A stretch of DNA of 64,000 nucleotides from the NCBI RefSeq assembly GCF_000296815.2, contig NZ_CAIT01000004.1, positions 310,001-374,000 of the forward strand. Reading direction: 5' to 3'. The position numbers and the translations under genes were made by a program. The stretch is from Fibrisoma limi BUZ 3. GTDB lineage: Bacteria > Bacteroidota > Bacteroidia > Cytophagales > Spirosomataceae. Position 1 is the first letter of the stretch. Each line of letters opens with the position of its first letter. Under the pieces are notes generated by a model. That model was not told where the DNA came from. It did not search any database and saw only the letters and a program-made list of their open reading frames with translations. Shown here in pieces: positions 33,185 to 41,529 of the stretch.

Positions 33185-33349
33185 TTATCCATTACTCCGT
33201 CCGGTTGAACCGTGCGGATCAGTACTGGGGCGACTTCCCGCTCCTGGACTGGTTTCGTTACGTTTTCCCCTGCCCAGCGTCCGGTACAACATCACACCTG
33301 CCGCGATAAAAGCAAGGACAAGAAATAGCATGATCAATGACACACCCAT
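33185..33349 (-). CDS. Small single-pass membrane protein, 54 residues
   Basis: An ATG at 33349 opens a 54-residue frame. Residues 4-22 are a strong hydrophobic helix (SLIMLFLVLAFIAAGVML). A basic stretch follows (YRTLGRGKRN), then a Ser/Gly/Pro-rich tail ending RSNG. The positive residues after the helix predict an N-out, C-in membrane protein. I know no family. It lies between the histidine kinase (upstream on the same strand) and the membrane ATPase (downstream), with a terminator-like hairpin after it. Short membrane proteins of this sort can modulate kinases or transporters; that is inference only. Confidence 0.55.
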   Translation of the reverse strand: MGVSLIMLFLVLAFIAAGVMLYRTLGRGKRNETSPGAGSRPSTDPHGSTGRSNG

Positions 33350-33503
33350 AGCTCTGTTGGTTTAATTGCTGAAATGCTTACCCATAAAATCTTTAATATT
33401 GATAGATTTTGTGGTTTATTGTTTCATCTCATCAACGCATGAAACGTAGCCTGGTTTTCCCCGAGTCCTGGGAATTAGCCAATGGGTACCGTATTGTTAG
33501 GTG

Positions 33504-35990
33504 TTAGGCTGAGTGCAGCAATGATTTATCGGCAACAGGTAAGTAAATCTCAAACGTAGCCCCCTGACCAGGTTGCGCAATTGCTTTAATAACCCCACCG
33601 TGGTTGGCCACCACTTTCTGGCAAACCGCCAGGCCAATGCCCGTTCCGGCGTACTGGCTTTTGCCGTGGAGTCGCTGAAAGACCTGAAAAATGCGTTCCG
33701 CATACCGGTTATCAAAGCCGATGCCGTTGTCGGTTACCTGAACGTACTGGTACTCTGCCGCTGGTCGCACTGGTACAATGAAGGCAGGCAGGTCGGTCGC
33801 AGCAATCCGGGTAGCTCGCACGTGTATGTAAGGAGGAGTATCTGGCCGTCTGAATTTGAGGGCGTTGCTGAGCAGATTCTGTAATAACTGCCGTAACTGC
33901 GACTCATCGCCTTCCACAACCGGCAGTTCGCCTACGTCGATGGTGGCGCCTGTATCCTGAATGGCCAGTTCCAGGTCATCAATAACATCGGTTAAAACGT
34001 CGGTCAGCGAAACCTGTTCCCGCCTGGCCGTCTGGGTTGACAACCGCGAATACATCAGAAGATCCCGAACCAGGCTCGACATCCGATTGGCCGAAGCCTG
34101 CATACGCTGGATCATATCAAGCCCTTCCTGGTTCAGATTCAAACCATGGCCGTTCAGCAGAATGTCGCCAAACGCCTGAATTTTGCGGAGCGGCTCCTGG
34201 AGGTCATGCGAGGCAACGTAGGCAAATTCACTCAGGCTCGCGTTTGATTTCTGAAGCTGCTGGTTGGCTTCGTTGAGTGCGCTGGTCCGTTCCGTTACCC
34301 GCTGTTCCAGTTCTTCGGCACTTCGGCGCAGGGCTTCCTGGCTTTGCTTTACTTCCGAAATATCGAAGACAATGCCGGTAAACCGAATGAGCTGGCCCTG
34401 TTCGTTGCGCATCGTTTTGCCTTTGGCGTGCACCCAGCGCTGGTAACCCTCCATGCTGACGGTTCTGAATATAAGGTCGTGTTGACCATCGCCAGCCGGA
34501 TTCAGCGCCTGGCCGTTTGCCCGGCTAACCCGCTCGCGGTCGTCGGGATGAACCCGGCCCATCAGTACGTCAGCAGTAACGGAAATACCAGGCGGCAGGC
34601 CAAACAACGCCTTGCAGGTATCGGACCACTGCACCCGACCCGTAACCAGGTCATAATCCCAGGTGCCGAGCGAGGCCGCGTCGATGGCCAGTTTCAATTG
34701 CTCTTCGCTCTCCAGGTATCGAAGTTCGGCCAGCTTTCGATCGGTGATATCGACCAGAACGCCCAGCAGTAAGTCAGGCAATTGAGGGCTGTGGCCGGCA
34801 AATTGCGCCCGTACGATTACCCAGCGAATGTCGCCGTTGGCCAACACGATCCGGTATTCGGTATCAAGCCCCGTGCGGGTATCGACTGCGGCCCGGAACT
34901 GCGCCTGTACGCGCTCGCGGTCGTCGGGATGGATAGCGCTTATGAACTCATCGAGTGACAGACCGGCCGTTGCCCGCTGTTCGCCAATGCTGAACAGGTC
35001 GGCCAGGTTTTCGTCGGCATAAATCTGATTGGTGGGCAGTTCCCACAACCACGTCGCTACCCGCCCGGCCGAGAGCGCTGTTTGCAGGAGAATCTGCGTA
35101 CGCTGCAGGACGGCCTCCGTTTCCTTACGCAGGGTTACGTCCTTAACGGCCAGCATCAGATGCGGCCTGCCTCTGTACGTAAATGTCTGCCCCTTCACGG
35201 CGACCTGAATTGGTCTGCCCGACTTGTGCTGGTGAGTGCTTTCGGTGGCGAAGGGCGTGTCGTTCGATGGATTGGTGGTAATAGTCCGGAATGAGGACCG
35301 ATCGTCCGGGTGGATCAGATCAGTACTGCCGAGTTGCAGGAAGTCTTCATGCGTATAACCATACAGTCGGCAGGCAACCGGATTGGCTTCCGTAAGCCGG
35401 CCCTCATGATCGACGATCAGGATGGCATCACTGGTTGCCAGAAATATACGTTTGTACTGTTCCTCCTGTTCGCGCTGCTGTTGAAATTTCCGTCGCCGTT
35501 CGATTTCGTCCATGATCAGCGTAGCGAAGCGGACGAGTAATTGCCTGTCCGACTCGGTGAACGCACGCGGCTGTTTGTCGATGACGCAGGCGGTACCAAT
35601 CGTGTACCCATCGTGGGTGATCAAAGGGGCCCCAGCGTAGAACTGCAAACCAAAGTCGCCGGTAACCAATGGGTTGGCCAGCAGGCAGGGCTCGCGCAGG
35701 GCATCTTCAAATACTGTCGGTTCCGTATCCAGCACCGCCAGCGAACATAGACTGACGCCCCGATCAGTCCGGTCAACCTCCGGCATGCCGACGTTGGCCT
35801 TAAAAACCACCTCCTGTTCATCAACGAGCGAAATCAGAGCGATCGGGGTCCCGAATACCTGGGCCATGATCTGCGCTATGTTGTTGAAAGTTGCTTCGGG
35901 CAGACTATCGATCAGGTCGTAATGGTGGAGTGCCCGCAGCCGACCTGCTTCATTCTCCGGGATGATCGCTTTACCAAAAGTGTTCAGCAT
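33504..35990 (-). CDS. Hybrid-free GAF/PAS sensor histidine kinase
   Basis: An 828-residue soluble kinase without membrane segments. Order: GAF domain (about 25-170), three PAS domains with PAC tails (about 180-300, 305-430 and 435-560), a coiled coil (about 560-600), a HisKA dimerisation domain with the phospho-acceptor in ASHDLQEPLRKIQ (about 615), and a HATPase_c domain with N box LLSNALKF, G1 VTDNGIGFD and G2 GTGIGLAV. The SHDLQEPL type of HisKA belongs to phytochrome-like and Cph1-type kinases. No response regulator is adjacent, so it is an orphan. I use ATG 35990; alternatives are an ATG 4 codons and a TTG 23 codons upstream. Confidence 0.9.
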   Translation of the reverse strand: MLNTFGKAIIPENEAGRLRALHHYDLIDSLPEATFNNIAQIMAQVFGTPIALISLVDEQEVVFKANVGMPEVDRTDRGVSLCSLAVLDTEPTVFEDALREPCLLANPLVTGDFGLQFYAGAPLITHDGYTIGTACVIDKQPRAFTESDRQLLVRFATLIMDEIERRRKFQQQREQEEQYKRIFLATSDAILIVDHEGRLTEANPVACRLYGYTHEDFLQLGSTDLIHPDDRSSFRTITTNPSNDTPFATESTHQHKSGRPIQVAVKGQTFTYRGRPHLMLAVKDVTLRKETEAVLQRTQILLQTALSAGRVATWLWELPTNQIYADENLADLFSIGEQRATAGLSLDEFISAIHPDDRERVQAQFRAAVDTRTGLDTEYRIVLANGDIRWVIVRAQFAGHSPQLPDLLLGVLVDITDRKLAELRYLESEEQLKLAIDAASLGTWDYDLVTGRVQWSDTCKALFGLPPGISVTADVLMGRVHPDDRERVSRANGQALNPAGDGQHDLIFRTVSMEGYQRWVHAKGKTMRNEQGQLIRFTGIVFDISEVKQSQEALRRSAEELEQRVTERTSALNEANQQLQKSNASLSEFAYVASHDLQEPLRKIQAFGDILLNGHGLNLNQEGLDMIQRMQASANRMSSLVRDLLMYSRLSTQTARREQVSLTDVLTDVIDDLELAIQDTGATIDVGELPVVEGDESQLRQLLQNLLSNALKFRRPDTPPYIHVRATRIAATDLPAFIVPVRPAAEYQYVQVTDNGIGFDNRYAERIFQVFQRLHGKSQYAGTGIGLAVCQKVVANHGGVIKAIAQPGQGATFEIYLPVADKSLLHSA

Positions 35991-36465
35991 ACTATAATAC
36001 ATCCTCTGTAGAATGTATTGAAATATTTGCGAATATACAAAGTAATAAATACTCGCCAATGTTTTACAAGTCTGTTCGTCATCACGACCAGGTAGTAGTG
36101 ATTAAGTAATGATAACTAATTTGCAGACAGGCTGTTCGGCTATTGTAGTGCATATGCCATTATTTTGATTATACCGCACCTGCTGGCTGGTAGCCATTTT
36201 GCTCTCGTAATAGAAACGGGTAGGTTGTAGTGTTCGTGCCGCGTCTGGCTTTATTTTCTAACGGTACTAACATCCGGTATGACCAGGGGCGGGTTGTTTT
36301 CGATAACGAAGAGGTGTATACGCCGGGACCGATTCGAAAGCTATTTCCAGATTCGGATTGCATGGGAATAGGAGTTGACAGTAAAATTCAGTACCCTGTA
36401 ATGCCTTTATTACTACTTTTGCGTCCTGATTCTGTGTCTGTTTTTCCGCTTATAAAACCAATCGC
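35991..36465. other. 475-nt intergenic region between divergent genes
   Basis: No credible gene is seen; short open frames here have no coding-like composition. It should hold the promoters of the histidine kinase (-) and icd (+). A TACTTTTG -7-like element for icd is at 36414-36421. I see no repeat or operator that stands out. Confidence 0.6.
36414..36421 (+). promoter_or_regulatory. Putative -7 element for icd
   Basis: TACTTTTG matches TAnnTTTG exactly and lies 44 nt before the ATG. No -33 TTG is seen at the usual distance, so this is a partial call. Confidence 0.4.
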
Positions 36466-37686
36466 ATGGAGAAAATTAAAGTGGCGAATCCCGTCGTCGA
36501 ACTGGATGGCGACGAGATGACCCGTATCATCTGGAAGTTCATTAAAGACAAACTCATCCTTCCCTACATCGACGTTGACATCAAATACTACGACCTGGGC
36601 ATCGAATACCGCGATGAAACCAACGACCAGGTAACGATTGATGCCGCCAACGCGATCAGACAATACGGTGTCGGTATCAAATGCGCCACCATCACTCCCG
36701 ACGAAGCCCGCGTCAAAGAATTTAATCTGAAGCAAATGTGGAAGTCGCCGAACGGTACCATCCGGAACATTCTGGACGGTACGGTGTTCCGCGAGCCGAT
36801 TGTGATGCAGAACGTACCGCGTCTGGTTACGAACTGGTCGGCACCGATCATTGTCGGTCGTCACGCCTTCGGTGACCAGTACCGCGCGACGGATTTCGTG
36901 GTACCAGGTAAAGGTAAACTGACCATGAAGTTCGAAGGCGAAGACGGTACGGTACAGGAGTTTGAGGTGTACCAGTTCAAGGGAGCCGGCGTCGCGATGG
37001 GTATGTATAATGTCGATGAGTCGATCCGGGGCTTTGCGCGTTCGTGTTTCAACGTAGCAATGCAAAAAGGCTGGCCGTTGTACCTGTCGACCAAAAACAC
37101 CATCCTGAAGAAATACGACGGCCGTTTCAAGGACATCTTCCAGGAAATTTACGAAACTGAGTTTAAAGACAAAGGCGTTCACTACGAACACCGCCTGATC
37201 GACGACATGGTGGCCTCCGCCCTGAAATGGGAAGGTAACTTCGTGTGGGCGTGTAAGAACTACGACGGCGACGTACAGTCGGATACCGTAGCGCAGGGCT
37301 TTGGCTCGCTGGGGCTGATGACGTCGGTACTGCTGACGCCAGACGGTCAGACGATGGAGGCCGAAGCCGCCCACGGTACCGTAACGCGTCACTACCGCGA
37401 ACACCAGAAAGGCAACAAAACCTCGACCAACCCGATTGCATCGATCTACGCCTGGACGCGTGGTCTGGCGTTCCGGGGCCAACTGGACGGCAACCAGCCG
37501 CTGATCGATTTCTGCCACGCGCTGGAGCAGGTTTGCGTCGAAACCGTCGAAAGCGGTAAAATGACCAAAGACCTGTCTATTTCAGTGTATCCGGATGTGA
37601 AAAACCTCGTACCGGGCGAACATTACCTCTACACGGAGGACTTCCTCGAAGCACTGGATGCTAATCTGAAAGCAAAGCTGGGATAA
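36466..37686 (+). CDS. icd: NADP-dependent isocitrate dehydrogenase (eukaryotic-type)
   Basis: A 406-residue enzyme of the mitochondrial/cytosolic IDH type (subfamily II), oxidising isocitrate to 2-oxoglutarate in the TCA cycle. The start is [19 protein letters not shown]. The isocitrate-binding block is [19 protein letters not shown] (residues near 93-111), and the metal-binding acidic site is [19 protein letters not shown] near 266-284. NADP selectivity is predicted by [11 protein letters not shown] near 306-316, where the Arg contacts the 2'-phosphate. It differs clearly from E. coli Icd. It is monocistronic with a very strong terminator. Confidence 0.97.
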   Translation: MEKIKVANPVVELDGDEMTRIIWKFIKDKLILPYIDVDIKYYDLGIEYRDETNDQVTIDAANAIRQYGVGIKCATITPDEARVKEFNLKQMWKSPNGTIRNILDGTVFREPIVMQNVPRLVTNWSAPIIVGRHAFGDQYRATDFVVPGKGKLTMKFEGEDGTVQEFEVYQFKGAGVAMGMYNVDESIRGFARSCFNVAMQKGWPLYLSTKNTILKKYDGRFKDIFQEIYETEFKDKGVHYEHRLIDDMVASALKWEGNFVWACKNYDGDVQSDTVAQGFGSLGLMTSVLLTPDGQTMEAEAAHGTVTRHYREHQKGNKTSTNPIASIYAWTRGLAFRGQLDGNQPLIDFCHALEQVCVETVESGKMTKDLSISVYPDVKNLVPGEHYLYTEDFLEALDANLKAKLG

Positions 37687-37717
37687 AAAGTAAAATTCGA
37701 TTTCGTCTGAAACATCC

Positions 37718-37754
37718 AGCCCTGTAAGGTTTTGAAACCTTACAGGGCTTTTTT
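37718..37754 (+). terminator. Strong intrinsic terminator after icd
   Basis: AGCCCTGTAAGGTTT (37718-37732) and AAACCTTACAGGGCT (37735-37749) form a perfect 15-bp stem, with the innermost pairs opening to a small loop, followed by a T run. It is 32 nt after the icd stop. Confidence 0.92.
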
Positions 37755-38047
37755 ATTACGTAGCGCGACAAAATCACCTTGAGCTATATCAACCAGCTTA
37801 GCGCTTGCCAAGATTCATCCCGGCGATGGCCCATGCCAGATTTTGGCAAACCAATCAATGACTCGGTGGCGATTACCAAACGGTAGACACAATCCCGCCA
37901 AATTCCGCAACATATCTGCCTCTTTCAAACACATGATAGTTGGTTCACAACGCCCGTAACCTCCCGGACGTACTTGTTATAGAATCCTGAACATGTGTGC
38001 ACCATGATTCAAGGACAAAACACATTACAAACCTACTTTCACCTACT
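37755..38047. other. Intergenic region before the cupredoxin-like lipoprotein
   Basis: About 290 nt with no coding frame of note and no clear promoter consensus. The G+C content falls toward the right, like the gene that follows. Confidence 0.5.
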
Positions 38048-38920
38048 ATGAAAACCTTCTTGTGGTCTGGCCTTATCCTGGCAATCGGTCTTTGTGTGAG
38101 CTGTGTAAAAGACCATATTGCATCCCCGATGTCGCTGGAGGAATATACCGCCTTACTCAATCAATTAGTAGCCATTGATACCTCCCACACAGCGTCATAC
38201 GCAACTGCTCGAGAGTCTATCTTAGCTCAAGCGGAAGGATATCGCAAGCAGTGGGAAGAATTAAGGGCAGTTACTGCTCCAGTGGAAGTGACTGAATCTC
38301 ATAATGCTTTTGTTAACGCGCTGGAAGAGCAATACAAAACTAGTTTGGATGCAGGTCAGAATACTCCTGCTAGTTTGGCAGCGACGGAAGAAAACGTTAA
38401 TGAATATGCTCACTATCATGCCGATGTAGGCTACGCACGGGATGATCAGGCCAAAGCAGGCTGTCAACTACAGGCAAAGCTGAAGGAATACAACCTTACT
38501 TTTAATGCTGCTGGTGTATGTAGTGCCGCTAACAACCCTAGAGTGCAGGGTAAAACGGCAGGTAGCCAACAAAATCCGGTTAATGACGTGTATATGTTAC
38601 ACGACATTATCAAAGAATCCGACGGAAGTAGTATACGACCCAATGTCGACGGTTTTGAATATGATACGATTTACGCGAAAGCGGATCAATCGCTCACCAT
38701 TCAGTTCGACAATCGAAATCCGGCTCCCTTCGTCTTTAGCTTTTCGGTTTACAAGGGGAACGACGAGCGGGTGAAAGGAAGTGATTTTGTTGCTGGAACA
38801 CCTGCTTACGCGGGGGTACGAGTCCATACGCTGACTACGACCTTGTCGGCGGGAACCTATACGTACGTCGATAATGTGCATCCCATCGCGATGCGTGGAA
38901 CGCTGATTGTTGTGCCCTAG
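38048..38920 (+). CDS. Lipoprotein with degenerate cupredoxin-like C-terminal domain
   Basis: A 290-residue lipoprotein (lipobox LCVSC, Cys about 19). Residues about 25-170 are mainly helical with no family I recognise. Residues about 200-290 read as a cupredoxin fold: FEYDTIYAKADQSLTIQFDN, then LSAGTYTYVDNVHPIAMRGTLIVVP. In type-1 copper proteins the end motif is YxCxxHxxxM. Here the Cys position holds Asp/Asn (YVDNVHPIAM) while His and Met remain, and the first His ligand appears to be Phe/Val. Copper binding is therefore doubtful. The DNA is visibly more A+T-rich than neighbours. I use ATG 38048; a GTG 17 codons earlier is unlikely. Confidence 0.65.
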   Translation: MKTFLWSGLILAIGLCVSCVKDHIASPMSLEEYTALLNQLVAIDTSHTASYATARESILAQAEGYRKQWEELRAVTAPVEVTESHNAFVNALEEQYKTSLDAGQNTPASLAATEENVNEYAHYHADVGYARDDQAKAGCQLQAKLKEYNLTFNAAGVCSAANNPRVQGKTAGSQQNPVNDVYMLHDIIKESDGSSIRPNVDGFEYDTIYAKADQSLTIQFDNRNPAPFVFSFSVYKGNDERVKGSDFVAGTPAYAGVRVHTLTTTLSAGTYTYVDNVHPIAMRGTLIVVP

Positions 38921-38933
38921 GAGCCGATTCAAG

Positions 38934-38983
38934 TCATGGTTCGAACGGGACAGACTGGGCAGATTGTTCTGCTCGAACCATGA
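38934..38983. terminator. Hairpin after the cupredoxin-like gene
   Basis: TCATGGTTCGAAC (38934-38946) and GCTCGAACCATGA (38971-38983) pair at 12 of 13 positions around a 24-nt loop, 14 nt after the stop codon. It has no T tract. Confidence 0.5.
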
Positions 38984-39121
38984 CGAAGTTAACTTACTTG
39001 TGCCGGTAATTCATACAGAATCGGGCTTTACTGCGTTCAGATGAAAAAAGAACTTTGATGCCCGGGTCGATGAATTCAACTCAGGTGATAAACCGTCAGT
39101 TTGTAGCCCGGAGGTGCTAAC

Positions 39122-40225
39122 ATGTCGATTAAAATGAGAGTACTACCTACACCCATCAGTGTTCTTCACCTAACTGGCTGGTTGGCTTACTTATTCCTTC
39201 CGCTCCTGTTTTTTCTGATTGTACCGGTAAAGCCATCGGCTTTAGGCTATGTTTTACTGGCTAAAGTAGGAGTCGACCTGTTGCTGATGATGGTCTTCTA
39301 TCTCAATTACTATTATTTAACGCCACGACTCCTTTTACGCGAGCAGAGAATCAGGTTTGTCGTCGCGATGTTCCTGGTGTTTCTGGTCGTCCACGGTATA
39401 AATGCCTTATTTACTATTCACTATTTATCAAATAAATTATTGTCCTTACCATCAACTAGTTTACCAGGTTCAGCAAAAAATGAACAGGTTTTTTACATGC
39501 AGCCAGTTGGCGTCACCGAAACGCTTCCCAATCTATTGGGCATCTCTCTGTCTTTTTCGTTGGTAGTTCTGCTGAGTTCGCTGCTTGTTCTCTTCAAGGA
39601 ACGGACCCGGATCAAGGAAGAACAGCAACAGGCGGTGCTGGAAAAAGTACAGGCTGAGTTAGCGATGCTGAAGCTCCAAATAAGCCCTCATTTTCTTTTC
39701 AATACCCTCAATAATATCAGTTGGCTCGCCCGAAAGCGGTCGGATAAAACCGAGTCGGCCGTGATCCAGCTTTCTCAACTGCTGCGGTACATCATTTATA
39801 AACCGGAGCACGAACTCGTATCACTCCGGGAAGAAATTCAGCACCTGGAACATTACATCCACCTGCAGCAGATGCGCCTGGCTCACAATACGACCGTTCA
39901 GTTCACCTGCCAGGGGCCGGTATCCGTTCAGATGATTAAACCGCTCTTGTTGATACCGTTTGTCGAAAACGCCTTTAAACATGGTGTCCATAGTTATCTG
40001 CCAAGCCGGATTGAGATTGGCATCAGCGTTGAACCAGACCGGTTGCTTTTTTACACCCGGAATCCAATCTTTACCCCCGAGTCGACAAACGGCCAAACGG
40101 ATGGGATTGGCGTCAACAACACGCGCCGTCGGCTCAATTTGTCTTATCCGGGCCTGCATACCCTGCGTATTGATAAGGATGGCCAGCGGTTTTGTGTGTC
40201 CCTTGAAATCTGCTTTACCTCATGA
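39122..40225 (+). CDS. LytS-type sensor histidine kinase
   Basis: A 367-residue membrane kinase of the His_kinase/LytS type. Four hydrophobic segments lie in the first ~160 residues (about 14-32, 37-58, 78-100 and 137-158). The phospho-acceptor histidine is at about 190 in ISPHFLFNTLNNISWL, followed by the ATP-binding domain with PFVENAFKHGV and DGIGVNNTRRRL. It should phosphorylate the LytTR response regulator encoded next, with which it overlaps by 4 nt (ATGA). That regulator is interrupted, so the kinase may lack a functional partner. Signal and targets are unknown. Confidence 0.9.
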   Translation: MSIKMRVLPTPISVLHLTGWLAYLFLPLLFFLIVPVKPSALGYVLLAKVGVDLLLMMVFYLNYYYLTPRLLLREQRIRFVVAMFLVFLVVHGINALFTIHYLSNKLLSLPSTSLPGSAKNEQVFYMQPVGVTETLPNLLGISLSFSLVVLLSSLLVLFKERTRIKEEQQQAVLEKVQAELAMLKLQISPHFLFNTLNNISWLARKRSDKTESAVIQLSQLLRYIIYKPEHELVSLREEIQHLEHYIHLQQMRLAHNTTVQFTCQGPVSVQMIKPLLLIPFVENAFKHGVHSYLPSRIEIGISVEPDRLLFYTRNPIFTPESTNGQTDGIGVNNTRRRLNLSYPGLHTLRIDKDGQRFCVSLEICFTS

Positions 40226-40944
40226 GCGTTCTTCGCTGTATTGCCATCGATGATGAGCCATTCGCCCTGGAAATTATTGCCGACAATATCAGCCAGGTGC
40301 CTTTTCTTCATCTGGTGGGCACGTTTTCCAATCCCTACGATGCGCTGGATGTATTGAGTAGCGGGCAGGTAGACATTCTGTTTCTGGACATTCAAATGCC
40401 CATGCTGACGGGGGTACAGTTTTTGCGCAGCTTCCCTCAGCAAACTCCCGTCATTCTAACCACTGCTTACGAGCAATACGCTCTGGAATGATTTGATCTG
40501 AACGTGATCGATTATCTACTCAAGCCGGTTCCTTTCGACCGTTTTCTACGGGCGGTCAACAAAGCGCGGGAGTGGCGCAGTGTCCGTACAGCAATGGATG
40601 CGTCGGACAATCGCATAACGTCATCGGCCTTCTTTACAGTGTTTTCTGACTACAAACAGGTTCGCATCTACTTCGATGATGTGCTCTACATTGAGGGATT
40701 GAAAGATTACGCCAAAATTTTCATTGTTTCCAGTCAGTATCCAATTGTCACCCGAAGTAATTTGAAAACGCTGTTTGCCCGGCTACCGGTCGGGCAGTTT
40801 TGCCGCGTCCATCAGTCTTTTATTGTAGCCATTAAACGAATTACGGCGCATCAGAAAGCTCGTCTATTCATTGGTACACAAGAGATTCCGGTGGGTGGGC
40901 GGTTTGCCAAAGAGTTCGAACGGGTCATGAATAATTCATACTGA
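40222..40944 (+). pseudogene. LytTR-family response regulator interrupted by an in-frame TGA
   Basis: The frame starting at ATG 40222 encodes a receiver domain (DDEPFALEIIADN, phosphorylated Asp in FLDIQMPMLTG, then PVILTTAYEQYALE). TGA at 40489-40491 stops it. Translation in the same frame resumes with FDLNVIDYLLKPVPFDRFLRAV and a full LytTR DNA-binding domain (VRIYFDDVLYIEGLKDYAKIF to NSY). Intact homologues have Gly here (YALEGFDLNVIDYLLKP), so one GGA-to-TGA change explains the break. No frameshift or other stop occurs over 723 nt. It is a fresh pseudogene, a sequencing error, or a gene expressed as two pieces (GTG restart at 40504). Confidence 0.85.
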
Positions 40945-41077
40945 CGTTCTGCCATCAAAAGGCTTGGTTTGCATGAAAGCCTGTGGGCTATACTTACGCT
41001 AGCAAAATTCTCACGGCCCGACAAGAATAAAACAGTTTGTGGCTAACTTACCGGCCATTCCAAGTTAACTCCCTCGT

Positions 41078-41473
41078 ATGAAAAAATTGTTTGTATCGCT
41101 GGTGGTACTGATGCTGCTGTCAGCTAGTTCCTACGCCCAAAGTACTGCAAAACCCATGACCGGAAAAGTCCTCCAACACATCGTTCTGTTTAAGTTCAAG
41201 CCGGAAACCACACCCGAAAAAGTGAACGAGATCGTCGCGGCTTTCGAAGCCCTGCCGTCGAAAATCAAAGAGATCAAGAGCTTTCAGTGGGGAACGAACA
41301 ATAGCCCCGAAAATCTCAACAAAGGTCTGACCCACGCCTTTATCCTGACATTCGACAACGAGAAGGATCGGGATGCGTATTTGCCTCACCCGGCTCACAA
41401 AGAGTTTGGTAAGGTTGTTGGCCCCTGGCTCGCCGACGTAACCGTAGTTGATTTTACCAACAAAGCGAAATAA
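41078..41473 (+). CDS. Secreted Dabb (stress-responsive A/B barrel) protein
   Basis: A 131-residue protein with a signal peptide (to SSYAQ) and one Dabb domain of the dimeric alpha/beta barrel type. Typical elements are VLQHIVLFKFKPETTPEKVNEIV at the start, THAFILTFDNEKDRDAYLPHPAHKEF in the middle and VVDFT at the end. The domain forms homodimers and occurs in plant stress proteins and bacterial proteins of unknown activity. Periplasmic location is unusual for the family but frequent in Bacteroidota. It is separated from the LacI-type gene by a hairpin, and no functional link is visible. Confidence 0.88.
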   Translation: MKKLFVSLVVLMLLSASSYAQSTAKPMTGKVLQHIVLFKFKPETTPEKVNEIVAAFEALPSKIKEIKSFQWGTNNSPENLNKGLTHAFILTFDNEKDRDAYLPHPAHKEFGKVVGPWLADVTVVDFTNKAK

Positions 41474-41482
41474 CCCAATCTA

Positions 41483-41529
41483 TCATCCTGAGCCGGAAAA
41501 ACGTAGTCATATTGGCTGGCTCAGGATGA
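41483..41529. terminator. Hairpin between convergent Dabb and LacI-type genes
   Basis: TCATCCTGAGCC (41483-41494) and GGCTCAGGATGA (41518-41529) are perfect 12-bp arms with a 23-nt loop. The right arm includes the stop codon of the LacI-type gene. There is no T run. Confidence 0.6.

Noticed and set aside
33174-33365. 63-residue plus-strand frame in the gap before the histidine kinase
   Set aside because: The opposite strand encodes a far better candidate (54 residues with a clean membrane helix) over the same bases.
36388-37518. 376-residue frame antisense to icd
   Set aside because: It mirrors the icd codons in the opposite strand with a Val/His/Arg/Asp-rich, domain-free sequence. The icd frame is certain.
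38934-38983. A tRNA, prompted by the GGTTCGAAC T-loop-like string
   Set aside because: The string belongs to a simple hairpin with no acceptor, D or anticodon arms around it.
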